Shown: piece by piece, positions 1 through 6,987 of the stretch | How positions within the stretch are numbered: the first letter of the stretch is position 1 | How the letters are laid out: each line of letters opens with the position of its first letter | Source: Clostridiales bacterium | GTDB lineage: Bacteria > Bacillota > Clostridia > Christensenellales > Aristaeellaceae | Direction of reading: 5' to 3' | DNA: 8,560 nt | NCBI GenBank assembly: GCA_012513735.1 | Contig: JAAZBR010000153.1 | Coordinates: forward strand, 1 to 8,560 | The notes under the pieces: generated by a model | Told to the model about the DNA's origin: nothing | What the model saw: the letters and a program-made list of their open reading frames with translations, nothing else | Database searches by the model: none | Program-made: the position numbers and the translations under genes

Positions 1-1104
1 AATGTCACCGGCATTCAACTGTTGCACATTGACCTGCTTCTTGCCGCGCATCATGAACAGGCCGCCTGACTTCTCCTGCTTGTCCGTATTGGGATTGTAA
101 AGGGCTGTGGAGGAAGTCAACTGGCCGGAGATTACACGGATCAAGGACAGTTTACCTACAAAGGGGTCGGCAATGGTTTTGAACACAAAGGCCGAGAAGG
201 GTTCTTCATTGCTGCATTTCCGCGTTTCGGGCTCTTCGGTCTTGGGATTGACGCCTTCCATGATGGTGTCGTTGGGCCAGTTGAGATAGTTCTTCATTAC
301 ATCCAGCAGCGGGGCAATGCCTACGCTGGTGGTGGCGCTGCAGCACACGACCGGAACGATTTTGCCGGACTTCATGCCCGCACGGAAGCCTTCCAGCACC
401 TCATCATGGGTGAGCTCGCCTTCGGCAAAGTATTTCTCGAGCAGCTCGTCGATCGCTTCGGCGGAAGCTTCGGTGATCTCCTCCTCGCCGTTCTTCAGCG
501 CTTCCTGCATATCCGCGGGCACATCCACCTGCTTCAGCGCTTTGCCTGTTCCCTCAAAGGCAGTGCCTTCCAGCACGTTGATAACGCCCTTGAAATTGTT
601 GCCGCTTCCCATGGGCACCAGCAGCGGCACCACCGAGCTGCCGTACATATCGCGCAACTGGTCGAGTACCTTGTGGAAATCCGCGTGTTCGCGGTCCATC
701 TGGTTGATGATGAACATGCGGCTGAGGCCGCGTTTTTCGGCCATTGTCCAGGCCTTCTCGGCACCCACGCTCAGGCCGTTGACCGCGTTGATGACGATGC
801 CCACTGTTTGGGCGACAGCCAACGGGCCCATCATCTCGCCAATAAAATCAAAGTAACCGGGTACGTCAATCAGGTTGAGCTTGGTGCCCTTCCATTCAAC
901 AGGCGCCACCGCCGCGTTGATGGAGATACCGCGTTTGGTTTCTTCCGCATCAAAGTCGGTGGTGGTGTTGCCATCTTCCACCCGGCCCTGTCTATCAATG
1001 TGACCTGCAGCGAACAGCATGGCCTCCGTTAAGGTTGTCTTGCCCTCGCTGCCGTGTCCCATCAAGGCGATGTTGCGAATGTCTTTTGGTTGATAGTCCG
1101 CCAT
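1..1104 (-). CDS. EF-G-like translational GTPase (EF-G2/FusA2-type), N-terminal part
   Basis: Only the first 368 codons are in the window; the reading frame is open to the left edge, and a full EF-G-like protein is near 690 residues. The translated sequence carries a translation-factor GTPase domain: P-loop GHGSEGKT (residues 16-23), switch I RGISI (58-62), G3 DVPGY (80-84), G4 NQMD (134-137) and a G5-like SAT (256-258). A domain II beta-barrel begins near residue 300. The PGYxDFxGE stretch, with Tyr where canonical EF-G has the catalytic His of DTPGH, is what I know from the EF-G-like paralogues (EF-G2/FusA2) rather than the housekeeping translocase FusA. The role of these paralogues is not well settled; ribosome binding in the cytoplasm is inferred from the family. 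The start ATG (1102-1104) has GGGGGA six bases upstream and a good promoter at 1164-1192. The G4 Lys is replaced by Gln, which is unusual. Standard fusA is less likely because of the G3 motif. Confidence 0.88.
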   Translation of the reverse strand, partial: MADYQPKDIRNIALMGHGSEGKTTLTEAMLFAAGHIDRQGRVEDGNTTTDFDAEETKRGISINAAVAPVEWKGTKLNLIDVPGYFDFIGEMMGPLAVAQTVGIVINAVNGLSVGAEKAWTMAEKRGLSRMFIINQMDREHADFHKVLDQLRDMYGSSVVPLLVPMGSGNNFKGVINVLEGTAFEGTGKALKQVDVPADMQEALKNGEEEITEASAEAIDELLEKYFAEGELTHDEVLEGFRAGMKSGKIVPVVCCSATTSVGIAPLLDVMKNYLNWPNDTIMEGVNPKTEEPETRKCSNEEPFSAFVFKTIADPFVGKLSLIRVISGQLTSSTALYNPNTDKQEKSGGLFMMRGKKQVNVQQLNAGDI

Positions 1105-1163
1105 GTTTGATCCCCCTACGCTATATTAAAGGTACTTACCTATAGACCCACATAACGGAAATA

Positions 1164-1192
1164 ATTTTACCACAAATCCGGGGCATTCACAA
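1164..1192 (-). promoter_or_regulatory. Sigma-A-type promoter of the EF-G-like gene
   Basis: On the minus strand, TTGTGA (1187-1192) is followed after exactly 17 bp by TAAAAT (1164-1169), close to the TTGACA/TATAAT consensus. Transcription would start near 1157, giving a leader of about 50 nt. The leader holds a small imperfect palindrome, AGGTACTTACCT (1130-1141), and the GGGGGA ribosome binding site (1111-1116). Confidence 0.6.
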
Positions 1193-1206
1193 GGGCGAAA
1201 ATTGCT

Positions 1207-1265
1207 CGTCTCACCAGTGTCGCGTCTCACAGTGTCGCGTCTCACCAGTCTCACCGTCTCACCGG
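1207..1265. repeat. Short-period GTCTCAC repeat cluster
   Basis: The heptamer GTCTCAC occurs five times, at 1208, 1224, 1239, 1248 and 1256. Copies are spaced 16, 15, 9 and 8 bp apart, so the array is built on a roughly 8-bp unit. Read on the minus strand it alternates GGTGAGAC-type and GCGACACT-type octamers. A degenerate further copy (TCTTACCGG) lies at 1271-1279. The cluster sits between the terminator of the secreted gene and the promoter of the EF-G-like gene, immediately upstream of that promoter's -35 region. It could be replication-slippage microsatellite DNA, a dispersed short repeat, or a multi-site protein binding region. Nothing in the sequence decides between these. Confidence 0.75.
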
Positions 1266-1322
1266 ACCCATCTTACCGGAATCGGAATCGATGAATCCAT
1301 GTCTTGCCACACCTTTGGCAAC

Positions 1323-1349
1323 AAAAAGGGCCGCCTTTGCGGACGGCCC
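1323..1349 (-). terminator. Intrinsic terminator of the 1367-2998 secreted-protein gene
   Basis: On the minus strand, GGGCCG (1344-1349) pairs with CGGCCC (1328-1333), with two further inner CC/GG pairs around a small loop. A run of five T residues (1323-1327) follows directly. It begins 18 bp past the TGA stop at 1367-1369, the expected place and form for a Rho-independent terminator. Confidence 0.8.
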
Positions 1350-1366
1350 GATTTATTAGAATGGGA

Positions 1367-2998
1367 TCAGTTGGGGGTGGTGGGGGCGGGCTGCATGGCC
1401 TGCTCAATGATGCTGACCAGCGCGGTGCCTTCCTCGGGCAGCGCAGTCTTCAGCCGCTCAAGCAGAGCCGGCACGCCGCGCATCAACACGTTGGCGATGG
1501 CTTTCTGGTCTTCTTCGCTCATGGTTTCGGCCAAGACCGTGGTGGTGGTTGCGTCTGCCAGGGCGGCAGGGGCCTCGGTGGTTTCCTCGGCCTTAAACTT
1601 CAAACTTACCAGCGGCTCATCCACAAGGGCAGACACAGTGAAGTTACCCTCGGCCATGTAGGAGGTATCCAGGCTGCTCTTCATGTCGCTTGTGATGCTG
1701 ACGGTGAAATGCGGCGGCATGGTGCTCATGTCTCCCAACGCAGCCGGATCAATCATGGCTTTGAATATACCCGGCAACAGCAGGCTGATGTTTATCTTGG
1801 ACAGGCTCTGTTTGGCGGCGGCATCGGTGCTAGCGAGCAGGTCGATCTGGGCCAGCATGCCCATGGGCTTGGACTCGTCCTGAATGGCCTTCTTGACCGC
1901 GCTCCAGTCCTTGACGGCGGGGGCGGGAGTGGGCTCGGGGGTTGCGGTCGGTTCATAGGAGAAGGAAGGCGTTTCCGCATCCATCACGATGCCGATGGAC
2001 AGGCCGAAGCCGCCCTCCTGCTTGTTGCCCAGCACGCTAATCATCATGGGAGCCGCGCCATCTTTTTCAGTGGGCTCCACTTCGGTATAGAACAAGGCAT
2101 CGCCGTCTACGTACAACCTCTGACGGGCGATAGCGCGGGCGCTATCTTTGCGAAGTTCGGCAACTGCTTCATCCAGTTTGGCGATCAGATCGGCAGAGTT
2201 TTTGACGCTGGGGGTATCCGGCGTCATGGTGACGGCGGGCGCAGCCTCGGTTGCCATGGCAGCGGCCTCAGCCTGGGTGGCTATCAGCTGCAGGTACTTG
2301 TCTACCATCTGCTGCATCTGGATGTCCTGCTTGAACACGCCATTGATGGCGTCCAGGAAGGCAGCAACGGTTTCCTGGATGATGTCAAATTCCGCCATTT
2401 GCTTGAAGGTGCCTACATCTGCCACCTCATAGGTGCCGATCTGGGGCGCGGTGACCTGGGCAAGGCTATCCTGGAAGGCCTTTTTGACGGCGTCGACATA
2501 GGGATTGAGCATCTCCACATCGGCGCCGGCCATCAGGGTGTACATCTGGGACTGAGACTTCAATGCATCCTGCAGTATTTCCTTGGGCAGCTCAAACTTC
2601 AAGCCGGGGAGCAGGTTGGTAGTGAAGCTGACCTCACCGGTCTCCAGATTCGCGATGCCCTGCGCATCTATCACCTGGCCGGCCTCGGTGCCGATGACCA
2701 CGCTGAAGTTGGTTTTGTTTTGTACAAGGGTGGTCTTCAGCTTGTTGATGGCGCCCAGCACGTTTTTGACAATCAGGGCTGTGCTCTCAGCTTTTTCAGG
2801 TCCGCCCATATTGGCGATGGTATCGGTGAGGAACTGGGTGTTCAGTGTGACGTCCATTTCGGTCTTAATGGCTCCGCCACGCTCGTAGACCGCTTCGGCG
2901 GTCAGGGGGGCGGGAACAACTGCCGGCTCGGCCAGGGCAGTCAGACCCGTCAGAATCATTGCGATTGCAATGAACAAAGCAGATATACGCTTGGTCAT
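1367..2998 (-). CDS. Secreted protein of unknown function, 543 aa, no cysteine
   Basis: I do not recognise a named family. Residues 1-23 form a Sec signal peptide: basic MTKR, a hydrophobic stretch, then ALA followed by Glu, a type I signal peptidase site. No cysteine is visible anywhere, so it is not a lipoprotein and has no disulfides. The mature chain alternates amphipathic beta-like stretches (about 43-56, 96-136, 295-340, 430-470) with helical ones. Low-complexity linkers occur at about 241-268 (Ala/Thr/Pro) and 345-362 (Pro/Thr, TATPEPTPAP), and the C-terminal 50 residues look helical. No transmembrane anchor or sorting motif is seen after the signal peptide. The ATG at 2996-2998 is the only start retaining the signal peptide, but its GAGGAGG (3011-3017) is 12 bases away, which is rather long. 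It has its own extended -10 promoter and terminator. Its architecture parallels the upstream neighbour at 3121-4668, suggesting paralogy. Confidence 0.85.
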   Translation of the reverse strand: MTKRISALFIAIAMILTGLTALAEPAVVPAPLTAEAVYERGGAIKTEMDVTLNTQFLTDTIANMGGPEKAESTALIVKNVLGAINKLKTTLVQNKTNFSVVIGTEAGQVIDAQGIANLETGEVSFTTNLLPGLKFELPKEILQDALKSQSQMYTLMAGADVEMLNPYVDAVKKAFQDSLAQVTAPQIGTYEVADVGTFKQMAEFDIIQETVAAFLDAINGVFKQDIQMQQMVDKYLQLIATQAEAAAMATEAAPAVTMTPDTPSVKNSADLIAKLDEAVAELRKDSARAIARQRLYVDGDALFYTEVEPTEKDGAAPMMISVLGNKQEGGFGLSIGIVMDAETPSFSYEPTATPEPTPAPAVKDWSAVKKAIQDESKPMGMLAQIDLLASTDAAAKQSLSKINISLLLPGIFKAMIDPAALGDMSTMPPHFTVSITSDMKSSLDTSYMAEGNFTVSALVDEPLVSLKFKAEETTEAPAALADATTTTVLAETMSEEDQKAIANVLMRGVPALLERLKTALPEEGTALVSIIEQAMQPAPTTPN

Positions 2999-3045
2999 GT
3001 GCGTGGTGTACCTCCTCTTCAGTTCGGCAAAAGCCGTCCAACATC

Positions 3046-3056
3046 ATTATACCATG
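3046..3056 (-). promoter_or_regulatory. Extended -10 promoter of the 1367-2998 gene
   Basis: On the minus strand the sequence ATGGTATAAT contains a perfect TATAAT (3046-3051) preceded by TGG, an extended -10 element. No good -35 is seen at 16-18 bp; that position falls inside the terminator hairpin of the preceding gene. The predicted transcript start near 3039 leaves a leader of about 40 nt before the ATG at 2998. Confidence 0.55.
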
Positions 3057-3085
3057 AAAACCCCTCCCATACGAGGAAGGGGTTT
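3057..3085 (-). terminator. Intrinsic terminator of the 3121-4668 secreted-protein gene
   Basis: AAACCCC (3058-3064) pairs with GGGGTTT (3079-3085). The stem extends by a T-A pair and two C-G pairs with one bulged A, closing a loop of about 7 nt. On the minus strand the hairpin ends in TTTT before CATGG, and it lies 36 bp past the TAA stop at 3121-3123. The T run is short and partly inside the stem, so strength is uncertain. Read on the plus strand it would also give a hairpin ending in TTTG. Confidence 0.6.
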
Positions 3086-3120
3086 GTAAAAGTATGAAAT
3101 TTGCGTAAAGCTTTCACATG

Positions 3121-4668
3121 TTACGGTTGAGCCGGGATCAGGCTGCTGGTGATGCGGGCCATGGCGGCAGCAAGCGCGGCCTGGATGTGTGTGCGCTGAA
3201 GTTGCAGTTGCTGGGCGGTCATGCTGTCCAGCCGGATGGCATTGGTGCTGGCCACAGTGGGGACCACCCAGGGGGGCGCTGAAGTGCCGGTGACATCCGC
3301 TGTGATGGCGGACTCGCTGGCCATATCCTGCCAGGTGAGCTGGCCTGCAAACCGGGTGGCCGCCTGGTCGCCCAGGGCGGACTCCAGCGTGCCTTTCATC
3401 TGAATGGACTGATCAGCCAACCCTTCTATGCCGATGGGTTTGATCAGCAAGCTGGCTTCAAAGGGGCGAGTGCTGATGCGGGTGGTTTCATTCAGGGTTT
3501 CCTTGCCCGCGCTGTAATAGAGGTTCAGGTCATAGCGCTTTTCCTTGGGGGCGGCATCGGCGCCCACGGTGAAACCGCCCGCCGCCTCTGGCTGCACAGC
3601 CAGGGCGCCGGTATAGCTGAGGGTGTGGGTACCTTCCTCCGCATCGGACAGCGGACCGCCCTTCAGGGTGAGCACATACTGCGCGCCCTGTTTGCTGCCG
3701 GCCACGGCGGGTTTGAGAGCAGCCTCTATTAACGTGGTCCCGGCGCCGTCGGCGGCCAGTTCGTAGCGGTAGTGGATATTCTCCAGGCTGCGCACGCCGG
3801 CCATGGGCAGCACAATGTCATCCAGCACTACAGCGCCTGTGCTGTCGTAGCGGCGGTTGATGATAACGTCCTTGGTCAGCGGAAGCTGATCGATGGCTGC
3901 CTGCAGGCCGCTCTGGGCGGCGGGTTCCAGGTAGGCGGCGGCTTCCCGGGGCGTCAACTGCTCGCGCAGCAGGGCCAGCAAAGCGGTGTCCTTGTATAGG
4001 TCTGCCAGCAGGATCTTCATCTGGGCTTTGACCTGGGCAGCGGGGATGATGATCACGTTTTCCGTGGTACTTTTGCCGGCGGCATCACGCCCGGTGGTGA
4101 TCTTGGTGAACCCCTGCAGCCAGTAGCTCATCTTATCAGTATAGGGCTTCAATGCGGCCTCGGCCCGGGAACGCCAGGCGTTGTCCGCGTTGTTGATGGC
4201 AAACAGCAGGCGGCCCATGCCTGGCCACGCGCTGCCCTTCTCGGCGCCGAACAGGCTGAAAATCAGCCCGTCGCCCTTCAGGGAGGCCAGCGGCTGAGCG
4301 CCCAACTGGGAGGAGCTCAGCGCCTCCAGCCGGCCATCTGTTGTGAAGCGGACATCGGCCACTTGCGTGCCGCCCTTGGTCAGCGCCAGAGCCAGATCCT
4401 CCTGGCCGCGGGCTGTCTCCCCGCCGCGGATGTGGCGGATATCCAGCTTGCTGCCGGTCAGCAGCGCGGTGAGCAGATTATTGGTCATTTCATCCAGGGC
4501 GGACATTTTCAGCCCTGGCGTCACCGTGAAGGTGGCGCTGGCCGTCAGGCCGGAGCCGTTGACAAGCTGCAGTTGCAGCTTGCGGTCCAGTGTATACTCC
4601 TGCGCCAGGGCAGATGCGCTGCCCAACAGCATCAGGACTGCCAGGCACAGGGCGAGTAGCTTTTTCAT
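3121..4668 (-). CDS. Secreted protein of unknown function, 515 aa
   Basis: I do not recognise a named family. The protein starts MKKLLALCLAV and has a typical Sec signal peptide with cleavage expected after ALA (residue 22). The only cysteine lies in the signal peptide's hydrophobic core without a lipobox, so the mature protein is cysteine-free and probably released or wall-associated. The mature part has beta-like alternating stretches at about 26-52 and 300-460, a helical middle (about 205-262) and a helical C-terminus (483-510). The C-terminal layout (beta strands, a Pro/Ala/Thr linker, then an LDSMTAQQ-like helix start) resembles the downstream secreted protein, whose equivalent is LAETMSEED. 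An in-frame ATG 14 codons upstream exists, but AAGGAGG (4674-4680) lies 5 bases before the chosen ATG and the signal peptide begins exactly there. The preceding uvrC stop is 117 bp away with no clear terminator or promoter between, so read-through from uvrC is possible. Confidence 0.85.
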   Translation of the reverse strand: MKKLLALCLAVLMLLGSASALAQEYTLDRKLQLQLVNGSGLTASATFTVTPGLKMSALDEMTNNLLTALLTGSKLDIRHIRGGETARGQEDLALALTKGGTQVADVRFTTDGRLEALSSSQLGAQPLASLKGDGLIFSLFGAEKGSAWPGMGRLLFAINNADNAWRSRAEAALKPYTDKMSYWLQGFTKITTGRDAAGKSTTENVIIIPAAQVKAQMKILLADLYKDTALLALLREQLTPREAAAYLEPAAQSGLQAAIDQLPLTKDVIINRRYDSTGAVVLDDIVLPMAGVRSLENIHYRYELAADGAGTTLIEAALKPAVAGSKQGAQYVLTLKGGPLSDAEEGTHTLSYTGALAVQPEAAGGFTVGADAAPKEKRYDLNLYYSAGKETLNETTRISTRPFEASLLIKPIGIEGLADQSIQMKGTLESALGDQAATRFAGQLTWQDMASESAITADVTGTSAPPWVVPTVASTNAIRLDSMTAQQLQLQRTHIQAALAAAMARITSSLIPAQP

Positions 4669-4673
4669 GGGTT

Positions 4674-4680
4674 CCTCCTT
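4674..4680 (-). promoter_or_regulatory. Ribosome binding site deciding the start at 4668
   Basis: AAGGAGG on the minus strand, five bases before the ATG at 4666-4668. It rules out the longer reading frame starting at 4710, which would bury the signal peptide behind 14 charged residues. A GCCGG/CCGGC hairpin with a 4-nt loop (4687-4700) sits just upstream. It has no T run, so it is not a terminator, but it could modulate access to this site. Confidence 0.75.
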
Positions 4681-4785
4681 CAGATAGCCGGCAGGCCGGC
4701 GCCTCTTCACATCCTGCGGGAATCAGCCCTCAGCAGGCATGCTTGTTTCCTCTCATACAACGCGAATGCTTCACCGTTCTTTGCA

Positions 4786-5184
4786 TCAGGGTAAAAATTC
4801 ACCGGCCGCAGCCTCCTGCACCGGATGCAGTGCCTGATACAGGGCTTCGGCAGCCGGCCGGCTCATGCCCTTGACGGCGGCCAGGGCATCCACATCGGCT
4901 TCCCTGATACCCTTCATGGTGCGGAAAGCTGCCAGAAGCGCTCGCCGGCGTGCGGGGCCAATGCCCGGGACATCTTCCAGGCGTGAGCGGGTGGCCGCCT
5001 TGCCCCGAAGGGCGCGGTGGTGGGTGATAGCGAAGCGGTGGCTTTCGTCGCGCACCCGCTGAATCAGATGAAGGGCTGCCGACCTGCGGTCCAGCATAAT
5101 GGGCTGTTCCTGATCCGGCAGGTAGATTTCTTCCATTCGCTTTGCCAAGCCGAACATGGGTACGTTTGCTCCTTCGGCCAGCAT
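4786..5184 (-). pseudogene. uvrC: UvrC C-terminal part, separated by an in-frame TAG
   Basis: This is the remainder of uvrC, in the same frame as the upstream 474 codons and separated from them only by the TAG at 5206-5208. Homology resumes immediately after the stop with LRFARAAM, followed by GLAKRMEEIYLP. Next comes RDESHRFAITHHR, which holds the endonuclease-domain His (residue 531 of the read-through protein), then a C-terminal tandem helix-hairpin-helix region (VPGIGPARRR and VKGMSRPAA) that binds DNA. The first Met after the stop is at 5182-5184, but I see no ribosome binding site before it, so independent translation is doubtful. The fragment would lack the two catalytic Asp residues and could not act as a nuclease alone. 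It ends in TGA at 4786-4788. It is either a dead remnant or the distal half of a protein made by suppression or read-through. Confidence 0.85.
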
Positions 5185-5205
5185 GGCCGCCCGTGCAAAA
5201 CGAAG

Positions 5206-6630
5206 CTACTCGGGCCCGCCATCCACCAGCACCAGATCCGGCATAGGCCAGCGCTCGACTTCATTTTTTGTCATAGTCCGACGGAACCGGCGGCCCAGCA
5301 CCTCATTCATGCTGGCGAAGTCATTGGCCCCCTCCACCGTTTTGATACGAAAATGGCGATATTCCTTTTTAGCCGGCTGGCCATCGATGAACACCACCAT
5401 GCTGGCTACCGACAGGTTGCCCTGGGTGTTGGAGATATCAAATCCCTCGATGCGCCGGGGTACAAAGCCCAGGCCCAAAGCCTGCGCAAGCTCCTTCACG
5501 GCGCCTGTAGTACGCTCTTCCTGCACCCGTTGGTGGGCATTGCGTTTCTGTAGAGCATCCTGGGCATTGTGCTGTGCTGTCAACACCAGAGCGCGCTTGT
5601 CCCCGCGGCGGGGGATGGTGAGGGTCACCGCCCCTTCTTTGCGCTGGCGTAACCAGCTTTCCAGCGTGAACGCATCCTCTGCCGCCTGCAGCACCACCTC
5701 CCGGGCGGGCTGGCGCTGGGCATAGTACTGCACCACGAAGGCCGACAGCACCTCTTCCGGAGATTCATTGCCTTCCCGTGGCAGGGCAAAGGCATCCCCG
5801 CCCAGCAGCTTGCCGCCCCGCACATACAAAACCTGGGCCATGGCATCCAACCCGTCCTGAGCCAGGGCGATAATGTCCTGCTCGGCAAGGTTGGTTTGCT
5901 GGGCATTTTGCTGCTCCATCAGGCCGCGCACATCCCGGATGCAGTCGCGCAGCTCGGCCGCGCGCTCAAACTGCAGCCGCCGGGCAGCGTCCGCCATGTC
6001 CTGCTGCAATTGATCCAGCACAGGCTGGTAGCGCCCCCGCAGGAAGCTGAGCACGCGGTCGACTACCTCGCGGTACTCCTCATTGGTGCATTTGTGAGCA
6101 CAGGGCCCCAGGCACTGGCCGATGTCATAGTTGATGCAGGGGCGTATGGGACGCGCCAGGGGCAGCTTCAGGTTGCAGGTGCGCAGGGGAAGGGCGCGCC
6201 GCAACAAGTCCATCACCTGGCGGATGGCATTGGCGCCGATGTAGGGCCCAAAGTACCGGGCGCTATCGTCCTCCATTTTGCGGGCAATGGTCAGGCGGGG
6301 AAAAGGCTCGTCGAGGTTGATGCGGATGTAGGGATAGCGCTTGTCATCCTTCAGCAGAATGTTGTAGTAGGGCTTGTGCAGCTTGATCAGGTTGCTTTCC
6401 AACATAAGCGCTTCCAGGTTGCTGGCGCAGAGCATCGTATCAAAGTCATCGATGCGGCCTACCAGCGCAGCCACCTTGGGGGTGTGCACCTGGCTGCGGA
6501 AATAGCTATGTACCCTGCTTCTCAGGTTGACAGCCTTGCCTACATAGATGATACGGTCTTCCTGCTTCATCAGGTAGCAGCCCGGGCTGTCGGGCAGCAT
6601 GCTCAGCTTCAGGCGGATACGGTCGTTCAT
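5206..6630 (-). CDS. uvrC: UvrABC excinuclease subunit C, truncated by an in-frame TAG
   Basis: UvrC makes the 3' and 5' incisions around lesions in nucleotide excision repair, acting with UvrB on DNA in the cytoplasm. Visible here: the N-terminal GIY-YIG nuclease domain (about 12-92) with IYVGKA and the conserved Tyr29, Lys32, Arg39, Tyr43 and Glu78; four cysteines (152, 165, 173, 177) spaced like the UvrC iron-sulfur ligands; and a UVR segment (about 204-234) for UvrB contact. The RNase H-like endonuclease domain follows, with Asp398 in GFDISN and Asp470 in LVDGG. The frame stops at codon 475 (TAG, 5206-5208) right after DGGPE, where relatives read DGGxxQL. With the in-frame remainder to 4786 the protein would be 614 residues, normal for UvrC. 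The product as read lacks the third catalytic residue (His531) and the helix-hairpin-helix domain, so 5' incision should fail. The start overlaps the DUF1292 stop as ATGA, implying translational coupling. Confidence 0.95.
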   Translation of the reverse strand: MNDRIRLKLSMLPDSPGCYLMKQEDRIIYVGKAVNLRSRVHSYFRSQVHTPKVAALVGRIDDFDTMLCASNLEALMLESNLIKLHKPYYNILLKDDKRYPYIRINLDEPFPRLTIARKMEDDSARYFGPYIGANAIRQVMDLLRRALPLRTCNLKLPLARPIRPCINYDIGQCLGPCAHKCTNEEYREVVDRVLSFLRGRYQPVLDQLQQDMADAARRLQFERAAELRDCIRDVRGLMEQQNAQQTNLAEQDIIALAQDGLDAMAQVLYVRGGKLLGGDAFALPREGNESPEEVLSAFVVQYYAQRQPAREVVLQAAEDAFTLESWLRQRKEGAVTLTIPRRGDKRALVLTAQHNAQDALQKRNAHQRVQEERTTGAVKELAQALGLGFVPRRIEGFDISNTQGNLSVASMVVFIDGQPAKKEYRHFRIKTVEGANDFASMNEVLGRRFRRTMTKNEVERWPMPDLVLVDGGPE

Positions 6631-6947
6631 TCGGCGGGGTCGGCCTCTTCTTCTGTGGGGGGGGCGTAGGTGACCCGGAAGGTCTGGATCAGCGTTTCCA
6701 TCAGGTCCGATTCGATGGGGACAAAGTCCTCTATCTCGTCACCCTCCTCGTCCTGGCTGACCAGCACCTGCATAACATAGAGCTGGCTCTGGGCACCGGA
6801 TGGGCTTTCGTCCTCGGCGCTTTCCACTTCCCGCAGCAACACGTACTCCTCCCCATTGTAGTAGAAGTACTTCTCCACCCGCAGGAAATGCTGGTTGCCC
6901 TCCTCATCGCTGGTTTCAATGATATCCAGGCGTTCTTCATCCATCAT
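6627..6947 (-). CDS. DUF1292 family small acidic protein
   Basis: A 106-residue, strongly acidic protein beginning MMDEERLDIIETSDEEGN. The core pattern, an acidic N-terminus, then YFYYNGEEYVLL, an acidic variable loop, then a second strand pair with a VPIESD segment, matches DUF1292 (YrzB-like) proteins of Firmicutes as I know them. Their function is not established. AAAGGAG (6956-6962) lies 8 bases before the ATG at 6945-6947, fixing the start. A longer frame back to 7031 exists, but its ATG falls inside the -10 box of the promoter and would not be transcribed. The second ATG (6942-6944) is an equally possible initiator one codon on. The TGA stop overlaps the uvrC ATG, so both genes share a transcript and probably coupled translation. 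No cysteine, signal peptide or membrane segment is seen. Confidence 0.88.
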   Translation of the reverse strand: MMDEERLDIIETSDEEGNQHFLRVEKYFYYNGEEYVLLREVESAEDESPSGAQSQLYVMQVLVSQDEEGDEIEDFVPIESDLMETLIQTFRVTYAPPTEEEADPAE

Positions 6948-6987
6948 GGCGCGGGCTCCTTTCGTGCTAGTTTCCTGTGCCGGTATC

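Noticed and set aside
406..1032. Plus-strand open frame of 208 codons opposite the EF-G-like gene
   Set aside because: The minus strand encodes all the G motifs of a translational GTPase here; the plus-strand product has no recognisable features.
1130..1141. AGGTACTTACCT palindrome in the EF-G-like gene leader as an operator or attenuator
   Set aside because: It is short, AT-flanked and lacks a T run or known regulator match; chance is a sufficient explanation.
1207..1265. Possible CRISPR array
   Set aside because: The repeated unit is only 7-8 bp with no spacers of regular length and no cas genes nearby.
1304..3097. A 597-codon open reading frame on the plus strand, opposite the secreted-protein gene
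   Set aside because: It is antisense to a gene with a clear signal peptide, promoter and terminator. Its translation is rich in Gly/His/Gln with no recognisable domain, as expected from the complement of a GC-biased gene, and no suitable promoter or ribosome binding site precedes it.
4687..4700. GCCGG/CCGGC hairpin after uvrC as a terminator
   Set aside because: It has no following T tract and lies just before the ribosome binding site of the next gene, so it is not a convincing intrinsic terminator.
5182..5184. Independent translation start for the UvrC C-terminal fragment
   Set aside because: No purine-rich ribosome binding site precedes this ATG, and UvrC homology already begins directly after the TAG, upstream of it.
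5896..6669. Plus-strand open frame of 257 codons opposite uvrC
   Set aside because: It is a complement shadow of the well-conserved uvrC N-terminal half.
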